From Diplocarpon mali (lineage: Eukaryota > Ascomycota > Leotiomycetes > Helotiales > Drepanopezizaceae): a stretch of DNA of 56,052 nucleotides. Positions 9,637-21,959 of this stretch are shown here, piece by piece (within the stretch, counting starts at the first letter, position 1; every line of letters begins with the position of its first letter). The stretch spans positions 6,836-62,887 of the forward strand of contig JAENRP010000270.1 of the NCBI GenBank assembly GCA_024741835.1, written 5' to 3'. A model generated the notes under the pieces. That model was not told where the DNA came from, did no database searches, and was given only the letters and a program-made list of their open reading frames with translations. A program made the translations under genes and the position numbers.

Positions 9637-12631
9637 TCAGGATTCTCGAGAAACACCCATCGTGTTCGTACCTCTGCTGAGCGCCTCGGGCGTTTCGGTC
9701 CCGTCATCATTCACGCTGTCGTTGATCGTCGCGACGTCCGTCCCGACCTCGTTCTCTACAAGCAAATCAAACTCCTGCTCCTGCGCAGCAACCAGAGCGG
9801 GGTTGAGCTTGCGCGCTTCCGCAAGCATGTCTATGCTGCTGCCCTCGTCATAGTCCTCCTCTTCGTCGTCCGAATCTTCGGCCTCGTCTTCACCGCCGCC
9901 GAGTGGTACTCGGCCGCTGCGCTTCGCAGGAGACGATCGCTGCGCCAGCAGTTTGACGCGCCACGGCCGAGAACTCTCCAAAGACGTGCTTTGATTGTCG
10001 GAGTCTCCATCTGAGCTGGAGTACGTAGCGTGGTATCCGAGCGGCGCCGGGAGCTCGGATGGCGCGAGCTGTTGGAAATGCGTGGAGAGGACCTCTGTTC
10101 TCACGGCACCCGGGGGCGTAGCCCGCGGGCGGCAGATGGTACGACCCGTACCTCCGACGTTCTTGGGGCGCGGGAAGCCTTTGCCCGACGAGCCTGAGAG
10201 GGATTGGGCGAGCCCTCGTCTGCCCGGACTCGCGGCTGAGAATCTCGAGCACCGGGCCGGGCCGTGGCCGCTCACCTTTGTCCGGCGAGTCTCGACTCGG
10301 ACCGTGAAATGATCTGCCGGTCGAGTCCCACCAAGGCCGCTGGACTCGAACGTTTGTAGTTGGCTTGGCCGTTGTACACGGCTCGTGAATGGATCCAGAC
10401 TAAAACCTGCGCCAGACTCCTCCTGGAGCGACTCGGGGGTGCTGGGCCGAGAGCTGCCCGTTCCGGGAGCATCAGCCCCCTTCACAGACTCCTTGAAGGG
10501 CCGGAAAGGCAGCGCCGACCCCGAAGTGGTGCGCGAAATGGAAGGGGCGCCTTCTCCGGGCATATGGTGCAGTCGGCCTTGCTCGCCATTGAAGTAGCCA
10601 TCCTGGTCGGTCGCGGAGATGTGGAGCGGGGTGGAGGTGCGGCCCCGGTCACCTGACAAGTCGGTACAGAACTGCGCGCCGTTGTAGTAGACCATGATCT
10701 CAGCGTCGTGACTGCCCTTGGACGACTTCTGGTTGGGGTGATCCTTCCAGGTCTTGGGCTTGACAGAGTCGACCTCGAGGCCGTTCTCGTTCCTCGGGCT
10801 GTAGCCAAAGAAGGACTCGCTCGAGTCCGAGGACGCCATGGTGGATGAGTTGCCGTGGCGGAAGAGCGGCTTGTACTGAAAATCCGCGGCGCGGTTGCAG
10901 GAGCTCGGATCGGGATTCTCGGTCGCCGCGGGGGCGAATTTCTTGGCGTGCAGCCGGCGCCTCTTCTTCGTAGGCTGCTGCTCCAAGCCATCGCTTTCCT
11001 CGGGGATCTGGTGGGCGACGCTGCTGGCGCCGCTGTCACTGCTCAGACGCGTTCCTTGCGTGCCCCCCCTCCACCTGATCTTCTTGCCGTCCTGGGACAC
11101 CTGGAAGCGCTCGCTGACATCTGCCAGGGCTTCCCGGACGAAGTCCGGCGTGACGTTGACGATGTGCAGCTGCGCCATGTTGACCAGTAGGTTGAGGTAA
11201 ATCCACCCCTCCGAGTCCGCGCCGACGTCCGAATCCGACGAGGCCTCACTGTTGAAGTTGGGGGTTGAGAGCCCCAAGTGGCGGATGTAGTCGACATTGT
11301 CCGCCGGGACCTGGGCTCGATCCGGGTCCAGATCCAGCGGTCTAGTCGGCCGCTGGCTTGGGGAGGTATCGTCCGAGGATTCGTTCGGGGATGCCTCGTC
11401 AGACACATCCGAGATGTAGTTTTCCGCCGCGGGCTGGAGGCCCGGAGGCATCCCCGGTTTCCCGCCGTCGGTATCCCTCATGTAGGGATGGATGTGGGCC
11501 TCCCGCACGCCTTCGTTCCGGCCCGGGCCGACGTTCGCAAGCTCGTCCGCTTTGGCTGCCGAGTCGGAAACCTCCTGCTGCTGGAGTGGTTGACTGTAGT
11601 CGCCGATCAGCATGCCCTTGTTGCCGGTGAAGAGTTGTTCCAGGCGCTGGACAACGAGCTTCTTCTTCTGTCGCTCGGTCATGAACGAGAGCTGCTTCGG
11701 CAGATGCCCCTCGGGGATGTTGTGCAGGAACGACTGTATGTTCTGCTCCTTCCCGCCCGGCTGACTGCCCCCGTTTCGACATGGCGGACCAGCCTGGTGG
11801 AGCGTAGACGAAGTCCCTCCCGAGTTGGACATGGACGCGTATGCCGAGTCAACCGGCCGCGAGTTCGACGTCGACGACGACGTCGAGTGTTTCGCCGCTG
11901 CCTTCTCGGCATTATCCAGAGGTTTGTATGCTCCCTGCGCGGCACGGGACGCCGGAACGTTCTCTTCCGAGGGTTCGTGTATCCCCGAAGCGAACGAGCC
12001 CAGGACATCCTCCAACTCTCTCCTCTTCCGCGCCGGGATTTCACCGTGGATGCGAACCTCGAACAGCCTATCCTCGTCCAAGGGGGTGCTGCGGCTCTTC
12101 ATGAGCTGGCGCAGCTGCTGCTTCAGCTTGCGGTTCTCGATGGTCAGGTCGTCAATGACACTACGGTAGTCGCCGGTGCTGCTGCTATTGACTGCCGAGT
12201 TTGGGTGCCGGGTTTGAGATCCCATCTGGAGGGAATGGGGCCCCCACTTTCCAGGAGAAGCCGCATTCGAGGAGGAGCTGTTGTGAGGGAGAAAGTACGG
12301 CGGCTCATCTGCGTGGACAGCAAGGTTAGCGACGGGCATCGAGGTCTCAGTGCCGACACTGACCATCTTCCATGCCAGGGAAGCCCAAGCCCTTTCCCGG
12401 GCGGTTGTTACTATGATCGAACCATTTCTGCGCACATCCACCCGAGTCAATACTGTCGTCCGAATGCTGCTTCATGGTCGCTCTCTTCGTGAGGGCTCCG
12501 TTCGCCCCCGGCGGCGCGCCCGCACCCGGCCCGTCGTGGCGGAGACTGACCGACAAGTGCGCGGGGAGCCTCCGGGGGTGAGACCGCTGGGGCGATGCAG
12601 GCTGCTGCCGTTCCGCAGAAGATGCCAACAT
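9637..12631 (-). CDS. frq: Frequency (FRQ) circadian clock protein
   Basis: Two exons, 12631-12364 and 12308-9637, with a 55-nt intron (GTCAGT donor, GCTAAC branch site, CAG acceptor), give 979 aa; Neurospora crassa FRQ is 989. Exon 1 carries the N-terminal blocks PRRLPAHLSVSL (19-30) and KWFDHSN (69-75). Exon 2 has a coiled coil at about 136-160 (DYRSVIDDLTIENRKLKQQL), which in Neurospora mediates dimerisation; KKKLVVQRLEQLF at 304-316 and LNVTPDFVREAL-like sequence near 473-483, matching the two casein-kinase-1a interaction sites; a basic NLS KKRRR at 537-541; and YYNGAQFCTDLSGD near 631. Long Ser/Asp/Glu stretches fit a hyperphosphorylated, PEST-rich protein. FRQ with FRH and CK1 inhibits the White Collar Complex. 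The start at 12631 was chosen because the conserved block begins just after it. Confidence 0.93.
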
Positions 12632-13568
12632 CGAGGGCGTTCTGACGGGGAGTTGAAGGTATGTGAGGGGATCTATGTGGCAAGCATCGCAATGCCGACT
12701 CGAACAGGATCGCGGTAGGTCGATTCGACGGGCATGAGCTGCTGGCAAGATTGTGCCGCAGATCAACCGGTTTGTGAGAAGGGTTCTGAACGTCGAGCTC
12801 GGGACCAGCGTGGGTAGGGTGCAGAGCGTCGGCTGGGATGCGGCAAGCGATGCGTCCAATGTCGCATTGGTGGGCAGCGGGGTGCGAATCGGGTTGGCTT
12901 CGACGGGCGAGGGGTGTGCGCGGGAGGCACCGCGAGCAGGAGACGCCGGGGTCGAGAAGCAGTTTTCGTGTCGTCGTAGTCAGATCTGGGAGTTGTAGTG
13001 CGCAGAATTATGATCCCAGGGTCCGCGATAGTCTGGAGGTAATCAACGTGTGTCTTGGATAAAGGGCGCGTGGGGTGAGTGAGGGGTGGGGGGGGGGGCG
13101 AAGCCGTTGATGCTATTGAGGACACTGCTGCGGCGGTTGGAATCGTCGTCGGCGGCGTCTCCTCGTCGGCGTCGTGAGTTGTTTCCTGGCAGAGGATGGG
13201 GGGTGGGGAAGGGGGGAGTGTAGTAGTGGTGATGATCGCCAGGCCGAGGAGTGGGAGTAGTATAAGTAGCAGGAGGAGGAGGAGGAGGAGTCGTCGATGT
13301 GGACGCGATGGGATCTGTACGGTATGGAGGGAAGGGGAGGTCGAGTTGGGTCGAGTCGAGTTCCGCGTCTCGTCCAGCCAAGTGAGCCCTTCCAGTTCGT
13401 CGACGGGTGTGGCCAATCAGCGGCGGGCAGAGAGGTGGCAGTCTCGAGGTCAGACCATGACGGCGAGACGAGTGTGAGGGCAGATGCCTTGTTGTCTGTC
13501 ATGCTGGGCGGGTGGCGGGCAGCTGGCGGGGGAAATTGGGTGAGAGAGGTGGTGTTTTGAGGGCATTC

Positions 13569-13747
13569 TCGATCTTCGAGAGGCTTTGACTTCGCAGCGA
13601 TCGAGCTTTTCCTGCTGGGATCGACGATCCATCGAAGGGGGGCGACCGGCCAGGGGTCTTCGCTTAGCCAGCCTGTCACGGTCGGATCTGACCTAGCGTC
13701 CCGGCTCCTCCTCCAGCCTACTGCGGACTCTATCGTGTCTGGATCGA
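13569..13747. promoter_or_regulatory. GATCGA cluster, candidate White Collar Complex light/clock element of frq
   Basis: Four GATCGA hexamers lie within 180 bp: reverse orientation at 13569-13574, forward at 13599-13604, 13619-13624 (followed at once by another GATC at 13626) and 13742-13747. More GATC cores follow at 13685, about 13800 and 13850. One GATCGA per 4 kb per strand is expected by chance. GATCGA is the core reported for White Collar Complex binding in Neurospora. The cluster sits about 940-1115 bp upstream of the frq ATG. The binding role is inference. Confidence 0.5.
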
Positions 13748-14510
13748 GTTCGTCCGTTCCCTGGCCGCACGCCCACCCGATGTGCTCCAGCCCGACTCCG
13801 ATCTCACACGCGGACGCCAGGACCCGCGGACCCGAGGACCCGAGGCAGAGGATCAGACGCGGACGGCGAAGTCCTCGGCCCCGCGCGCGCGCGCTGGAGA
13901 CGTCGGAGAAGAAAGCGTGCACCTCGGCTTCGGCTCAGCAGAGGGGACGGATGGGTAAGCCAAGGTTAAGGGTGCGTGGTCGACGTCCGTCCGCCGCCAG
14001 CTGGTTCGGCGCTCAGTGGGGTCCCGCCCTCCCGACCAATCAGCGCCCGGCGCAGCGGCGGCTACGGGCGAGGGGGAACCCCCGTCGTCACGTGGCTGGC
14101 TGGCGCATCGAACCCGGACTCGAACGGGCGACACGTCGCAAGGCTCCGGCTCCGGCTCCCGCTCAGCCCTAGGTTGGGCCGGGTTGGAAGTAGCGTGAGC
14201 CGAGCCCGAGCCGAGCCGGGCCGGTCCATTTCCGAGTCGGCACATCTCCGCGGTCCGTGATGGTGGTGCCGTACCGAGCGAGCCGGCTTAGGTAATCCCC
14301 ATCCCCACGGGTCCCAGGGACTTCTTACCAAGCAAGACCCTGATGTGTCGTGGGGAGAGGGACCCGGGGAAGCTTAGTCCTCAGCCCATTATACCTGGCT
14401 GCTCCATCGGACCTACAAGTCGGACGAAACGAGAGCCAAGCCTCCTCCGTGCAGCACTCGCCCGGAGATCCACGGCCAGCGCGGGGTTTGCCTGCGCCTT
14501 TTGGCTTTGG

Positions 14511-14645
14511 CTCGTGACTTTTCGGTGTCTGGTCGAGGTGGTAGCTTTCCTCTGGCTCGTGACTTTTCGGTGTCTGGTCGAGGTGGTAGCTTTCCTCTGG
14601 CTCGCGACTCTTCGGTGTCTGGTCGTGCTATTGACTTTCCTTTGG
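14511..14645. repeat. 45-bp tandem repeat, three copies
   Basis: A 45-bp unit beginning CTCGTGACTTTTCGGTGTCT is present at 14511-14555, 14556-14600 and 14601-14645. The first two copies appear identical and the third is diverged in its second half. It runs into an 18-bp TTTGGCTTTCCCTTCCC repeat up to about 14690. Because 45 is a multiple of three the frames stay open, but no gene model was found. Confidence 0.9.
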
Positions 14646-16675
14646 CTTTCCCTTCCCTTTGGCTTTCCCTTCCCTTTGGCTTCCCTCTGGCTTTGGCGTG
14701 ACTCTCCGCTCCTCTACTCGTGACCTGGCGATCCTCGACCCTCCCCCTGACCCGGCCCTACGTCTGACAGCAAGCAGGAGGGGAACAGCCGGCGAACACG
14801 CGGCGTCCACCACCCCGCGGGGCGAGGGCTAAAGCGAGACGCCCCCAAGGTTGAGCATCTTACCTCTGCCCTCGGGTCTCCCTCCTCGTCTTTTCTCCAA
14901 GTCCAAACGATTGGGGGAGGGGGAGAGGGAGAGGGGGGAAGGAGGCTCCTCGCGCATCGTATATACAGTTCACAGCCCACCCAGACCACCCCCAGCCCTT
15001 TCGTGCCATCGAGGTGGACATCGTGATGCCGCGCGACCAATCTCGATCCTCGTGGCGATGGATGACTCCCCGATGAGCCAGCCAGCCTTGCGTGTCCGCC
15101 CACGTCTGATGTCCTCGTCCCTCGTCCGTCTCCGGCTCAATGCTGCCGCTTGGGCGTCGGCCTGGCCTCCTTCGAACCACCAAATTCCCGGGTCACGACT
15201 CCTGAATCGTTCCCGCTCCCCTTCCCCCTTCCCCCTTCCCCCCTTCCCCCTTCCTATTCCCCCCTTCCCATCCCCCCCATCGCGTCATCTCCTCTTTGCT
15301 CGTGTCTTGTTGCAGATCGTATGTGGCCGGATCTCGATGGGGCTCGTCGGACGGCCCCGGGCCGACCTGGCCCCCCCCCCCTCCCTCCCCCCCATGAGCG
15401 AGGTCCAGACTGGTCCGATCGTTTGGATTCCATCTCACGGCCACGAAGCCCCGGCAGTCAGGGAAAACCCCGTCAGCCCTCGCACGTGTGCACCGTCGCA
15501 CGGAGGATCGATAAAAAAAAAGAACCCCACCCCTCCTGTGGGCATCGGGGAGAGGAGGGTATGCTTCGGATGATCAGAATGCGAGGAGCGTGAGCGAGCG
15601 AGGAAAACGGACGTCCCGCACCGAGTGCTCGAAATACATGGCACTGCGGCCATCTCGTGTCCTGCATCCCTCGGGTCCGAGATCTGTTTCTCGGCAAATC
15701 ACCCTCACGACGAGGGGGAGAAGAGAGACGTTTGCTCGCCGCTAGATTGAAGGTCTGTCGGCGGGGAATGCTGATCTTTTCTGTTCTTGATAGGTCTCTC
15801 TCAACAGTTGAGATGACTACCTGTGTATGGTCATGAAACCGAGTCTCGAGGAGTCCCCCCCCCTTGTCGGCAGGGTGCCAGAGATCCCTGCTGCACCATG
15901 CTGCACCATGCTGCAGCGAGGCATCGCAGTCGAGTAGAACACTCCCACTTCAGAGGTTCAATTTAGAGCCTCCTCGATCTGCACGGCATTGGTCTCCTGA
16001 TGCAAACATCAAGGTTCAACACGTTCGGCCTGCCTCGCTTCCTCTTCTCAATGGTCGGGACAGCTCTCCCGTGGCAGCGGAGTTCTGCCCTGATGACGAT
16101 CCACCAAACTCGGAGAAAAAGCCAAAGGGGGAGAAGGGGGGAGTAGGCCCTGCGTCGGGAAAATGAGAAAAATCAATCAACGAAGAGAAGAGCGAGAAAT
16201 GAGATAGCCGGGGCCGCCGGCATCGCTTAGCCTCTCGAGAACAAGGAGGAATAGAGTTTGCGGCGGCGCGATGGCTCAAACGTCGCAGCTCCATGTTGGT
16301 GTGATGACGTCGCGTCCATCCACCGCAGCCGAATCCCTCCCCGGGGGCTGGGCCAGGAGCAGCACCTGGGGAGATGTCCAGCCCGCGGCGAGGATTCCTC
16401 CCGCCCTCTGCCGGACCGGGCGAAGATGCGAGGAGCGTAGATGACAAGAAGGCATCGCCGTCGGAGAAGCGCATCAGATCAGTCACCATCATCATCATCA
16501 TCATGGGGAGGATGGATGATTCCACAAGCCCGACGAGCCCGTATCGAGGTCCCGGGGCATGGTATGTGTAGAGACGATTCAGGATACGTGTGCCGTGGTG
16601 AGAGCGACGATCGTCGCCTGGCGCCCTCCCCCTCTCCATGGGCCCTCTCCATGGGCGTCGGGGAGAAGCTTATTT

Positions 16676-16745
16676 TCCTTATTTTTCCTCATTTTTCCTC
16701 ATCTCTCTTCATTCTCCTCATTTTCCTCGTTTTCCTCATTTTCCT
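16676..16745. repeat. TTTTCCTCA microsatellite
   Basis: A roughly 9-bp unit (TTTTCCTCA/TTTTCCTCG) is repeated about seven times in the frq upstream region. It is low complexity without coding value. Confidence 0.8.
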
Positions 16746-18372
16746 CGGGGCCATCCCTCGCCGGACTGTCCCGTGACGAGAGTACCGTACCGTACCGTGC
16801 TGTGCTGTGCCCGCCCCGTCCCGTAGCCGTCAACCCCCTTTCCCATCCTTGGCCCCGTCCATCCCGATCCTCGTCCCCCGGCCGCCAGCGGCGCGACATC
16901 CCCATCCTCTCGTGATTTCCCGGGGTGTCGTCCCGATCGGCCGTGGCCGGAGCCCGGGGCGGAGATCGGGCGGAGATCGCCCGTCGCGCCGCCTCCTGGT
17001 GGTGTCGCAGCGGAGGTGGCCCGTCTCGGACGGGGCCGGGTGGCGAGGCTGGCGCTGCGAACCAGAGGAGCCGCTCGTCCCCCGCCGCCCTCCGGCGTGC
17101 ACGTGAGCCAGCGCGGACCCGTGTCGGCCCGCGATGCCACGTCTCTGCTGGGGGAAGGGGGATCGGCGAGGGGGAGCTCCCGCGCGGACCGGCCGCCTTG
17201 GGGGGATCGGCTGTCTAGGTCATTCTGACCGGCCCGTGGGCCCGAAGCCACGGCCAGCGGGGAGGCGGGGGGGGCTGCTTGCGATGGCTGGGCTGCCTCG
17301 GAGCACACGGATCGACTCCACAGGGGGGGGGGGCTGATAATCCCGAGCGGCAAGTGGGCGGCTCCTCTCGGGCCGTCCAGCAGCTGTTTGAGCACCTCGG
17401 ACGGGCAGCAATCCACACGTGACCCGCGACGGAGCCGCGAGCCCCCGCTCCCGACGAGTCCACGGCGAAGCGGCGCGGCGGTCGACCTGCCGAGCCCCTC
17501 GCATCCCCCATCGCGGCCCGTAGCCCGCCCACACCGCCCGGCTCTCGCGTCCCGGCTTCGGCAATCCCTCGCCTCCCGAACCAGCCATGCGCGGAAGCTT
17601 CCGTTCCCGCCACGGGCAGCCGTCTCCGTCTCCGTCTCCGGCCCGCGATGCGTGTCTGCGGCTGGGAGATCTCGCCGAGGAAGAACCCCGTCGTGACAGG
17701 TCACCCGCGCACGGCATGCAGGCCGCAACCTGGAGATGGTTGATCGTACACCGGACCGGGAGACCAAACCGCCAACCCCCGTCTCACGGCACCCGTCTCA
17801 CGGCACCCCTCTCATCCACCGTCCCGCCTCGCTGCGCCGCGCCGCACCACACCCCTCGGCCGCTCGCTCGGCTTTCCTCGGGCCTGCGCGTCGCATCCCT
17901 TTCCCCGGCGGCTCCATGCCCATCACCACGTGCGGTCTCCCAGCCTGCGACGCCGGCTTCCGATCCCTCATACCCCCAATGCCGCCCTCTCAGGACCAAT
18001 CCGGCGAGAAATCCTCATCCCAACTCCCCCCCGGCCCCACCGCCTCGACCAGGCCGGAGTCTCGGCCCGACCAGCGCGCCGCCGGTGGCACCCGCCACCC
18101 CTCCCCGGACCAGAAGGCCCGACCGGAATGATTCCGACATGATTCGGGATGCGGTCGGCGGCCGGAGCTCAGCCAATCCCATCCCACCCCCACCGCCTCC
18201 GGACGCACCGCGGGGATGTTTTGTCCTACGGCCGCACGTCACTCCCCCGGACGAGGTGGTTCGGGGAAAAAGAGGGGGGGGATCGGCCTTGGAAAGCTTG
18301 TTTGTTGGGCTGGCGTGCCTTGATTTCTTGCGGCCTCTGGTCGACTTGTGGACCGTCGACGTTTCTGCTTGG

Positions 18373-18375
<3 letters not shown>

Positions 18376-18411
<36 letters not shown>

Positions 18412-18435
18412 CCTGCTCGGCTTGGAGAGATATAT
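18376..18435 (+). promoter_or_regulatory. CT microsatellite and TATA-like element before the small membrane-protein gene
   Basis: An uninterrupted CT repeat of 17 units (18376-18409) is followed by GAGATATATCC at about 18426-18436, roughly 90 bp before the ATG at 18524. CT-rich tracts next to the transcription start are common in filamentous-fungal promoters. Function here is inferred from position only. Confidence 0.4.
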
Positions 18436-18523
18436 CCTACAAGATCCCGGCTCGAGTCGGCCAGCACCAGTACCAGCACCTGCACCAGCCTTGACTCGTG
18501 GCACCGGGGAGAGCGGCCTCACG

Positions 18524-18963
18524 ATGGTGAACAACGCGGTACGTCTCGTCCCGTCCTCGCGCCCTCCCATCCGGCGAGAGGGGAGATGGCTGGAGGCCCG
18601 GAGCTCCCGCTCGGTCGATCCTCGCGCGCCTGCAAAGGCTTGGATCTCTCCCATCGTCTCGTATGTCTCTGCATCGACATGATGCTAACGTCCGACCAGG
18701 TCGTCGTGCCCGTCGCCGTCCTGGCGGCGGTAGCCGCCGCCATGCTGATCTTCATCTGCTGGTGGTTCCCCCGCGCCTGGGCGCGAGGTCAGGCGTCCGA
18801 CGAGGCCGAGTACGACGAGGCCAGGAGGAGGCGAGAGGCCGCAGTCACGGATGCGGATGCGGATGCGGATGCGGATGTCGAGCGCGCCGCTGGGCACGCC
18901 GCGCCGCCGAGGAGCGCGGCCATCAGGCACGCGCATGTGCCGTCGCCCGTCGCGCCGTACTAG
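18524..18963 (+). CDS. Small single-pass membrane protein, 92 aa, function unknown
   Basis: Two exons, 18524-18538 and 18700-18963, joined across a 161-nt intron with a canonical GTACGT donor, GCTAAC branch-type sequence and CCAG acceptor. The first exon encodes only MVNNA. The second begins with a hydrophobic helix (VVVPVAVLAAVAAAMLIFIC, about residues 6-25) followed by WWFPRAWARG, then an acidic/basic tail. A GCGGAT repeat gives four Asp-Ala pairs around residues 57-66. The ending RHAHVPSPVAPY has no recognised motif. The predicted layout is a short luminal N-terminus, one anchor and a cytosolic tail. I do not recognise a named family, although a helix followed by WWFPR recalls small uncharacterised fungal proteins. 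Splice signals and phase are convincing; expression is not proven. Confidence 0.6.
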
Positions 18964-19984
18964 GCGGGCCGTGGTCGATGCTGCCGACAAGGAGAAGGGG
19001 GGAGGGGCTCTCCGAGCGGATGGTGCACGCAGGCTCGAGGCGGGAAGGGTGGCCAGAGGCGGATGGCAGACATGCTCGGGCTCTCTCTCTCTCTCTCGGG
19101 TCGAGGGTCGAGGGTCGAGTCGGCCAGCTCCTCGCCTCGACTGGCCGCGTCTTCTCGGAACCGGTCACGGGGGATGGGCTCCCTGCACGAGAGCCGCCGA
19201 GGAGGCTGGATGTGGATCTGGATCTGGATCTGCGAAAGTGGTTTAGCAAAGGTGCCCTCGTCACAACAAGACACCCACCAAAGCCCCCTAAGAGAACCTT
19301 CGATGCTGCGAGGCTCGGCAACGTATCCCTTCCCCGCTACACTTCCAACCGCCTGATCCCCGGGGGGACGGATTGTCGAGCCCGCCTCTGCTATAGCCAT
19401 ATATTTAGATAGACACACTTGAATAATCCCAGAGTACGCGAGTACAGCTCGACCGTCGATGCGATTCCTTCGAGAAACCCCCCCCCCCCTACCCTCCCCG
19501 ACTCTGACGGCATCTTGTCGCCCAATCGGTGCAGCCGCACGACTTCTGATCACCTACACGTACCCTATCCGGACTCTCTCTCATCTGGTGCCGGGTCTTC
19601 TCGAGGACTCAGTCTTGCCGACCGTGACCAGGGCTTGCGGGATCGATGGAGAGTCAGGTCGGAGTTCTAGCCTTCCACCACTTGTGCAGCTCGGATGCAT
19701 TTACATGGATCCCTATCGGGTGGGTGGGAGCTCGTCAACATTCTCGACACGCCTCACACACAAGAAAATGCTTCCACAATACCGCAAGCCATCGACTGAG
19801 ATTCATTGAATACTAGATATGGACAAAAGAAAGCTTGCCGGGTCCGCTGACCATCAGATCAGTGGACAGCAATCTAGGGGCATTACGGGATAATTCCAGG
19901 ACTAGGGTACAGTACAGAGGACCTTTGGCGTCAATTCATCAGCCTCAGCCCTTATCCAATCGACCATCCGGACAAGAAAACCAG
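18964..19984. other. Intergenic region between convergent genes
   Basis: About 1 kb between the small membrane-protein gene (+) and the aspartic protease (-) holds a short CT run near 19079-19097 and an imperfect TGGATC repeat near 19208-19232. No gene is supported. Confidence 0.5.
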
Positions 19985-21295
<1,311 letters not shown>

Positions 21296-21959
21296 GATTG
21301 CGGTATGTAGAGCTTATTACTGTCAAAACAATAAATATCAGTGGTGTTGATGTGTTGTGCTGTGATGCAACCCGAATGTGCTGGACGGGGGGATGTTGAT
21401 GTGTACAAGGCAAGTGCGGAGGCACCCTTGGGCAATGACGACGAGGTTTGTTTTGGTGGCTGCCTGCACGGAGCTTTGGCGCTAACCAGAGGTACTATGT
21501 AGGGCGATGCGTCGCTCCTGGGACCCAGATGCGGCGTAAGAGGACTTGTGTTATGGAGTTCCTCTCACTCTAATTAAGAGCTGCCTAGAAATGTTTGATT
21601 CATTCGAAGGAAATCAAATGGTATTGTATATCAGATGGTGTTTTTTTTCTATTCTCCCGTTTCTGCTGAGTCACGTGCTGTCACGTGGCCTTATCAGTGC
21701 CAAGCCACGATGAGTCGCTGAACAAGGGACGATTACAGTTGTCCGAGAAGCTCCCGGTGAATCAGATACAGGGGAAGCGGATGTAACGCGTGTGTCGGCT
21801 GAGGACTGTGACAAGATTGCATGTCGATTGCAGCTCAACGGTGGATCTTCATACGAGACATCGATAGCCTCCATCTCTGTTGAATCCGCTTGCCGTATTT
21901 GCTTGGGTATCTTCCTTACTCGCAATTGCGTATTCCATAGGTATTGTACACAGCAGCGC
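21296..21959. other. Promoter interval of the vacuolar protease gene
   Basis: The 664 bp between the PEP4-like start and the end of the next minus-strand gene contain no gene. The stretch should serve as PEP4 promoter plus the 3' UTR of the PPR-like gene. The strongest visible signal is the paired GTCACGTG site at 21670-21687. Confidence 0.5.
21667..21687. promoter_or_regulatory. Paired GTCACGTG E-boxes overlapped by a TGAGTCA site
   Basis: GTCACGTG occurs at 21670-21677 and again at 21680-21687, a 10-bp spacing close to one helical turn. The first box overlaps TGAGTCA (21667-21673), the Gcn4/CPC1-type core. GTCACGTG is the Cbf1-type bHLH site and resembles the animal lysosomal CLEAR core. 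It lies about 375-390 bp upstream of the vacuolar protease ATG. Regulation is inferred from position and motif only. Confidence 0.45.

Larger units (their letters stand above)
12632..18523. other. Long GC-rich upstream region of frq; no intact gene found
   Basis: Nearly 6 kb without a gene I can support. The proximal 1.5 kb is probably the long 5' leader and promoter of frq (minus strand). It contains an ATG-initiated minus-strand uORF of 129 codons (13502-13113; MTDNKASALT...) ending about 480 bp before the frq start. Many longer frames (for example 16736-17767 minus, 17587-18523 plus) are artefacts of GC-rich composition, with Arg/Pro/Ser/Gly-rich translations and no domains. Low-complexity tracts include poly-C near 15220-15390, a TTTTCCTCA repeat at about 16676-16745 and a 45-bp tandem repeat at 14511-14645. 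Confidence 0.5.

Noticed and set aside
11278..12492. 404-codon plus-strand frame across frq
   Set aside because: It is antisense to a strong FRQ reading frame, starts at GTG, has Arg/Val/Leu-rich composition and no domain. An antisense transcript such as qrf could exist, but this frame gives no evidence for it.
12763..13416. 217-codon minus frame with a poly-Leu stretch just before frq
   Set aside because: It starts at TTG, has no in-frame ATG before its last 35 codons and is homopolymer-rich. It probably lies in the frq leader.
16736..17767. 343-codon minus-strand frame upstream of frq
   Set aside because: GC-rich, Arg/Gly/Ala-rich translation without domains or splice logic, overlapping other long frames on both strands.
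17587..18523. N-terminal part of the long plus frame that ends at 18963
   Set aside because: Pro/Ser/Arg-rich low complexity including the CT microsatellite. The better model uses the ATG at 18524 and an intron.
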